NCBI RefSeq assembly: GCF_025452235.1
Contig: NZ_CP104965.1
Coordinates: 1,426,001 to 1,490,000, forward strand
Direction: 5' to 3'
Origin: Devosia neptuniae
GTDB taxonomy: Bacteria; Pseudomonadota; Alphaproteobacteria; Rhizobiales; Devosiaceae
Length of the DNA: 64,000 nt
The position numbers and the translations under genes are program-made. Numbering within the stretch: the stretch's first letter is position 1; every line of letters begins with the position of its first letter. Below are positions 61,476-64,000 of this stretch, piece by piece. The notes under the pieces are model-generated. The model was not told the DNA's origin. It did not search any database and worked only from the letters and a program-made list of their open reading frames with translations.

Positions 61476-62141
61476 ATGACGACATTCGTGCTGGTACATG
61501 GAGCATGGGCGGGTGCTTGGGGTTGGGACAAGGTAGCCGAGCGGCTGCGCGGGGCCGGCCATCGCGTGCATGTGCCGACGCTGAGCGGGCTGGGGGAACG
61601 CTCCCATCTGGCGGCCTATCCAATCACGCTGACCGACCATGTGAACGACGTCGTCAACGAGATGATCTGGCACGATCTGACCGAGGTGGTGCTGGTGGGG
61701 CATTCCTATGGCGGCATCGTCATCACCGGGGTGGCGGAGCGAGCTGCCGATCGCATTGCCTCAATCGTCTATCTCGACGCCTTCATCCCTGCCGACGGCC
61801 AATCCTTCGAGGACTTCTTTGGCGAGAAATTCACCGGCCCGCTGACCCCCGTGCCCGATGGCGGTGAAGATGACTATGCGACCAAGGCCGAAGGGGCCCG
61901 GGTTGTTGCCCTCAGCACACCGCAGCCGACCGGCACCTTTACCGAACGGCTCAAGGTCACTGGCGCCTATCTGAACATTGCCCGCAAAACCTATATCCTG
62001 GCCACCGGCTGGGACGGCTTCGGCGGTATCGCCGCGCCGCTGCGGAACGATCCGGCCTGGAGCGTGCACGAACTGCCCTGCGGCCACGACGTGCCGTTGC
62101 TGCTGCCGGTCGAACTGGCGGAATTGCTGGAACAGGCGTGA
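61476..62141 (+). CDS. alpha/beta hydrolase
   Basis: This 221-residue alpha/beta hydrolase has FVLVHGAWAGAWGWDKV at residues 4-20 (oxyanion His-Gly), the nucleophile elbow VLVGHSYGGIVITG near residues 70-83 with Ser in GHSYG, and a late His in HELPCGHDVPLLLP near 203. It resembles esterases of the salicylate-esterase/hydroxynitrile-lyase-like group. GGGAGG precedes the ATG. It is likely repressed by the divergent HxlR protein. Confidence 0.9.
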   Translation: MTTFVLVHGAWAGAWGWDKVAERLRGAGHRVHVPTLSGLGERSHLAAYPITLTDHVNDVVNEMIWHDLTEVVLVGHSYGGIVITGVAERAADRIASIVYLDAFIPADGQSFEDFFGEKFTGPLTPVPDGGEDDYATKAEGARVVALSTPQPTGTFTERLKVTGAYLNIARKTYILATGWDGFGGIAAPLRNDPAWSVHELPCGHDVPLLLPVELAELLEQA

Positions 62142-62155
62142 TGGGGATCATGAAA

Positions 62156-62184
62156 ATTGCCGGGGCTTTATCGGCTCCGGCAAT
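62156..62184 (-). terminator. terminator after DUF899 gene
   Basis: ATTGCCGG (62156-62163) and CCGGCAAT (62177-62184) pair over 8 bp. On the minus strand TTTT follows, so it would end the DUF899 transcript 18 bases after its stop. It may also stop the hydrolase transcript. Confidence 0.65.
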
Positions 62185-62201
62185 GACAATGCTGCCTGAG
62201 A

Positions 62202-62894
62202 CTATTGATAACGATCGTGGCGGCGCAGCCAGTCCATGCCCTCGGTTTCATTGCGGCCCTTGGGCATGAGATCGAGCATGGCATAGGTGCCCATCATTAC
62301 CTCCACACCGCGGCCGAAGGTGGAATAGGTGCGAAACACCTGCCCGTCCTCGTCCTTGTAAAAGGCCGTGACACCCGGCCATTCCTCGCCGGTTTCCTGC
62401 CATTGCCCGAAATTGTAGTCGATATGGCCGCTGGCAACTTCCTCCGGCGTGAAGCTCACCCGGAAATCGTAATTGAACGTGCTGCCAAATGAGGACACCC
62501 AGGTGAACTGCCAGCCCATACGCTGGCGATAGCGCTCGATATCGGCCAGTGGGGCGCGCGAGACGGCGACCATGGTGACGTCGTGATTGGCCAGATGCAG
62601 GTTCATGCCATCGGTATGGTCGGCCATGAAGGAGCAGCTCGGGCAGCCTTGCGTCCAGCCCGGCGCAAACATGAAATGCTGCAGCAGCAATTGCGAGCGC
62701 CCCTCGAATAGCTCGGCCAGGCTGCGCGGACCAGCCAATGTGTCGAACACATAGTCCTGGTTTATGCGCTCCCAGGGCAGAGCCAGCCGCTCCCGCGCGA
62801 GCCTGTCGCGTAAATGGGTCAGCTCCTTCTCGGCCTTGAGAAAGTCCTTGCGGGCGGCGAGCCAGGCATCGTGTGAAACAACCATGTGGTGCAT
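62202..62894 (-). CDS. DUF899 thioredoxin-like protein
   Basis: This 230-residue protein is in the DUF899 family: KELTHLRDRLARERLALPWERI near residues 22-43, YVFDTLAGPRSLAELFEGRSQLLLQHFMFAPGWTQGCPSCS (split) with the Cys-Pro-Ser-Cys pair near 84-87, and WQFTWVSSFGSTFNYDF. The fold is thioredoxin-like and the function is unassigned. ATG 62894 has AAGGAG upstream. The small membrane-protein gene on the same strand ends 2 bases before it. Confidence 0.9.
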   Translation of the reverse strand: MHHMVVSHDAWLAARKDFLKAEKELTHLRDRLARERLALPWERINQDYVFDTLAGPRSLAELFEGRSQLLLQHFMFAPGWTQGCPSCSFMADHTDGMNLHLANHDVTMVAVSRAPLADIERYRQRMGWQFTWVSSFGSTFNYDFRVSFTPEEVASGHIDYNFGQWQETGEEWPGVTAFYKDEDGQVFRTYSTFGRGVEVMMGTYAMLDLMPKGRNETEGMDWLRRHDRYQ

Positions 62895-62896
62895 CG

Positions 62897-63169
62897 TCAA
62901 TCTCCTTGGGTTTGGGAAAGGTCTATGTCGCGGCGCTGGGCAAAGAGCAGCTTGAGCCAGGGCGACAGGTGAAAGACGCCCATCAGCAGATACATCAGGG
63001 CCATGTCATGGATCGGCAGCATGGCGGCGCCCGAGCAGATCGCCATGCCCGACGCATCAAGGGCGGAGATACCAGCCATGATCCCGAAGACCGGGGCGGC
63101 CGCATAGGCGAGCAGGGCAATTGCCTCGGCCGCCGGCGAACCCATCGTGCGTGTTGCTGTCTGTGTCAT
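62897..63169 (-). CDS. small membrane protein upstream of DUF899
   Basis: This 90-residue protein has hydrophobic segments (about residues 15-35 and 45-70: AIALLAYAAAPVFGIMAGI, and ICSGAAMLPIHDMALMYLLMG) and ends LKLLFAQRRDIDLSQTQGD. It is immediately upstream of the DUF899 gene (two bases), so they form an operon. I do not recognise the family. Confidence 0.78.
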   Translation of the reverse strand: MTQTATRTMGSPAAEAIALLAYAAAPVFGIMAGISALDASGMAICSGAAMLPIHDMALMYLLMGVFHLSPWLKLLFAQRRDIDLSQTQGD

Positions 63170-63513
63170 CCTGCGCTCCTCCGTCGCCTTCGCCAGTCCG
63201 GCGGTGGTGATGAGCAGAGGCTAAGTCGGGCACAGCATCCGGCGTGAGTTACAATCGTGGCGGGATTTTTTCGCCCGCGCTTGGCCGCCCAAGGCCTGAT
63301 AGTTGCCCCGAACAGCTTTTCTGGCCCAACAGCGCACCCCCCAATTCCGTCGCCCTCCGAACACTTCGGGCGATATACGAACAAAGTGCGCAATGCGCCA
63401 AAAGTTGACCTTTGGGGGGCTTTGAATTGTCATGCGGGGAGGCTAGAAGTCTTGAACCATTCCAAACTACAGCGGTCCCTCCCGCGCGTTCAGGACGGCT
63501 TCAGGAAGACTCC
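63170..63513. other. 344-bp region upstream of sdhC
   Basis: No gene is supported; a frame at 63257-63517 overlaps the sdhC start and shows no family features. The part 63380-63500 is A/T-rich relative to its surroundings and likely holds the promoter of the sdh operon, but I cannot single out -35/-10 boxes with confidence. Confidence 0.5.
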
Positions 63514-63900
63514 ATGACGGTTCGCTCCCGCCCCACTTCTCCGCATCTGCAAATCTATCGCTGGACCATCACCATGGCCATGTCGATCGCGCATCGCGCG
63601 ACGGGCATTGCCAATTATGTGGGCTCGGCCCTGCTGGTGCTGTGGCTGGCCGCCGCCGCCATCGGGCCCGAACCGCTCAATGTGGTCAATGCCGTCTATG
63701 GCAGCTGGTTCGGCCAATTGGTGCTGTTTGGCTATTCCTGGTCGCTGTTCCACCACATGCTGGGCGGCCTGCGCCACTTCGTCTGGGATTTCATCGAGAT
63801 GATGGAGCCGGGCCAGCGCGAAGCCATCGCCTGGGCCAATCTGGTGGCCTCCATCGTGCTGACGCTGCTGGTCTGGACCGTTTTTGTGTGGGTGCATTGA
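63514..63900 (+). CDS. sdhC: succinate dehydrogenase cytochrome b556 subunit
   Basis: This 128-residue membrane subunit of complex II has three helices. SPHLQIYRWTITMAMSIAHRATG (split, residues 8-30) holds the Ser-His-Arg of the quinone site, and FHHMLGGLRHFVWDF near residues 76-90 the haem b ligand. ATG at 63514 with AGGAAG upstream. The sdhD start overlaps by one base. The operon continues beyond the window. Confidence 0.95.
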   Translation: MTVRSRPTSPHLQIYRWTITMAMSIAHRATGIANYVGSALLVLWLAAAAIGPEPLNVVNAVYGSWFGQLVLFGYSWSLFHHMLGGLRHFVWDFIEMMEPGQREAIAWANLVASIVLTLLVWTVFVWVH

Positions 63901-64000
63901 TGCGTGAACAAGTGATCACCAGGGACATCATCGCCGATCCCAAGACCAAATATGGCGACGCCAAAGCCTCGACCCGCCATTTCATCACCCAGCGGGTGAC
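63900..64000 (+). CDS. sdhD: succinate dehydrogenase hydrophobic anchor subunit, N-terminal part
   Basis: A frame begins with ATG at 63900, overlapping the sdhC stop (TGATG), and is open to the window edge. It reads MREQVITRDIIADPKTKYGD followed by AKASTRHFITQRVT. Position directly after sdhC and the length left open point to sdhD; the membrane part lies beyond the edge. Classification rests mainly on the operon context. Confidence 0.8.
   Translation, partial: MREQVITRDIIADPKTKYGDAKASTRHFITQRV

Noticed and set aside
1..64000. CRISPR array, prophage, integrase or IS transposase
   Set aside because: No evenly spaced direct repeats, phage structural genes, or transposase motifs are visible anywhere in the window.

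Overview
The window is a contiguous, gene-dense piece of an alphaproteobacterial chromosome. GC is high (about 60-65% by eye). Several features point to the Hyphomicrobiales, with a Devosia-like relative as my best guess: the SOS box has the alphaproteobacterial GTTC-N7-GTTC form in front of an imuA-imuB-dnaE2 cassette; hemC-hemD-mitofilin-like-hemY diverge from tsaD-gpsA; and the genes for both SRP proteins (ftsY, ffh) flank dapF/mtaB. No prophage, plasmid or CRISPR signature is visible. Most genes are housekeeping and the accessory content is small.

Layout. 1-5.5 kb: the end of an EAL protein, a sigma-70-family factor with a VOC gene broken by a stop codon, typA, a DedA protein, then yggT and a DUF167 gene. 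The dedA-yggT gap holds a consensus sigma-54 promoter, three upstream 13-bp inverted repeats and a GC-rich hairpin. 5.7-13.8 kb: proton-pumping pyrophosphatase, a GIY-YIG gene bracketed by inverted palindromes, a repeat-rich gap, a RibD/DHFR-family reductase, a CPT-like kinase overlapping a class C serine hydrolase, soluble pyrophosphatase, a secreted protein and a TerB-like protein. 14-20 kb: the SOS mutagenesis cassette. 20-23 kb: carbinolamine dehydratase, a GGDEF-EAL protein and tRNA-Thr(CGU). 23-30.4 kb: haem genes (minus) diverging from tsaD, gpsA, a YciI protein and an EVE protein. 30.5-37.7 kb: yciB, ftsY, mtaB, dapF (minus), a methyltransferase, then ffh and rpsP (plus). 37.7-45.5 kb: VOC protein, leuB, glutamate dehydrogenase, a GreA/Rnk-like protein, CPBP protease, RidA, leuD, argC, deoD and a HEAT-like protein. 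45.6-54.6 kb: an uncharacterised membrane protein coupled to a ClpP-fold periplasmic protein, a diguanylate cyclase, an LLM flavoprotein, a fasciclin protein, two PagL-like outer-membrane proteins and a HI0933-family flavoprotein. 55-64 kb: asd, two tandem EamA transporters, two secreted EF-hand proteins, beta-carbonic anhydrase, DUF1737, NUDIX, an HxlR regulator diverging from an alpha/beta hydrolase, DUF899, and sdhC with the start of sdhD.

How the genes work together. One group maintains the genome under stress: LexA-controlled ImuA/ImuB/DnaE2. A second covers membrane targeting and translation: TypA, FtsY, Ffh, S16, TsaD, MtaB. A third makes amino acids and cell-wall precursors: LeuB, LeuD, ArgC, Asd, DapF. 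A fourth covers haem synthesis and respiration: HemC/D/Y, SdhC/D. Two pyrophosphatases handle PPi, one membrane-bound and energy-conserving, one soluble.

The most unusual material is non-coding: the sigma-54 locus at 4.6-4.85 kb; a textbook intrinsic terminator inside the first 20 codons of the DUF167 gene; and palindromic REP-like repeats in inverted pairs, one pair enclosing a GIY-YIG nuclease gene as if it were a minimal mobile unit.
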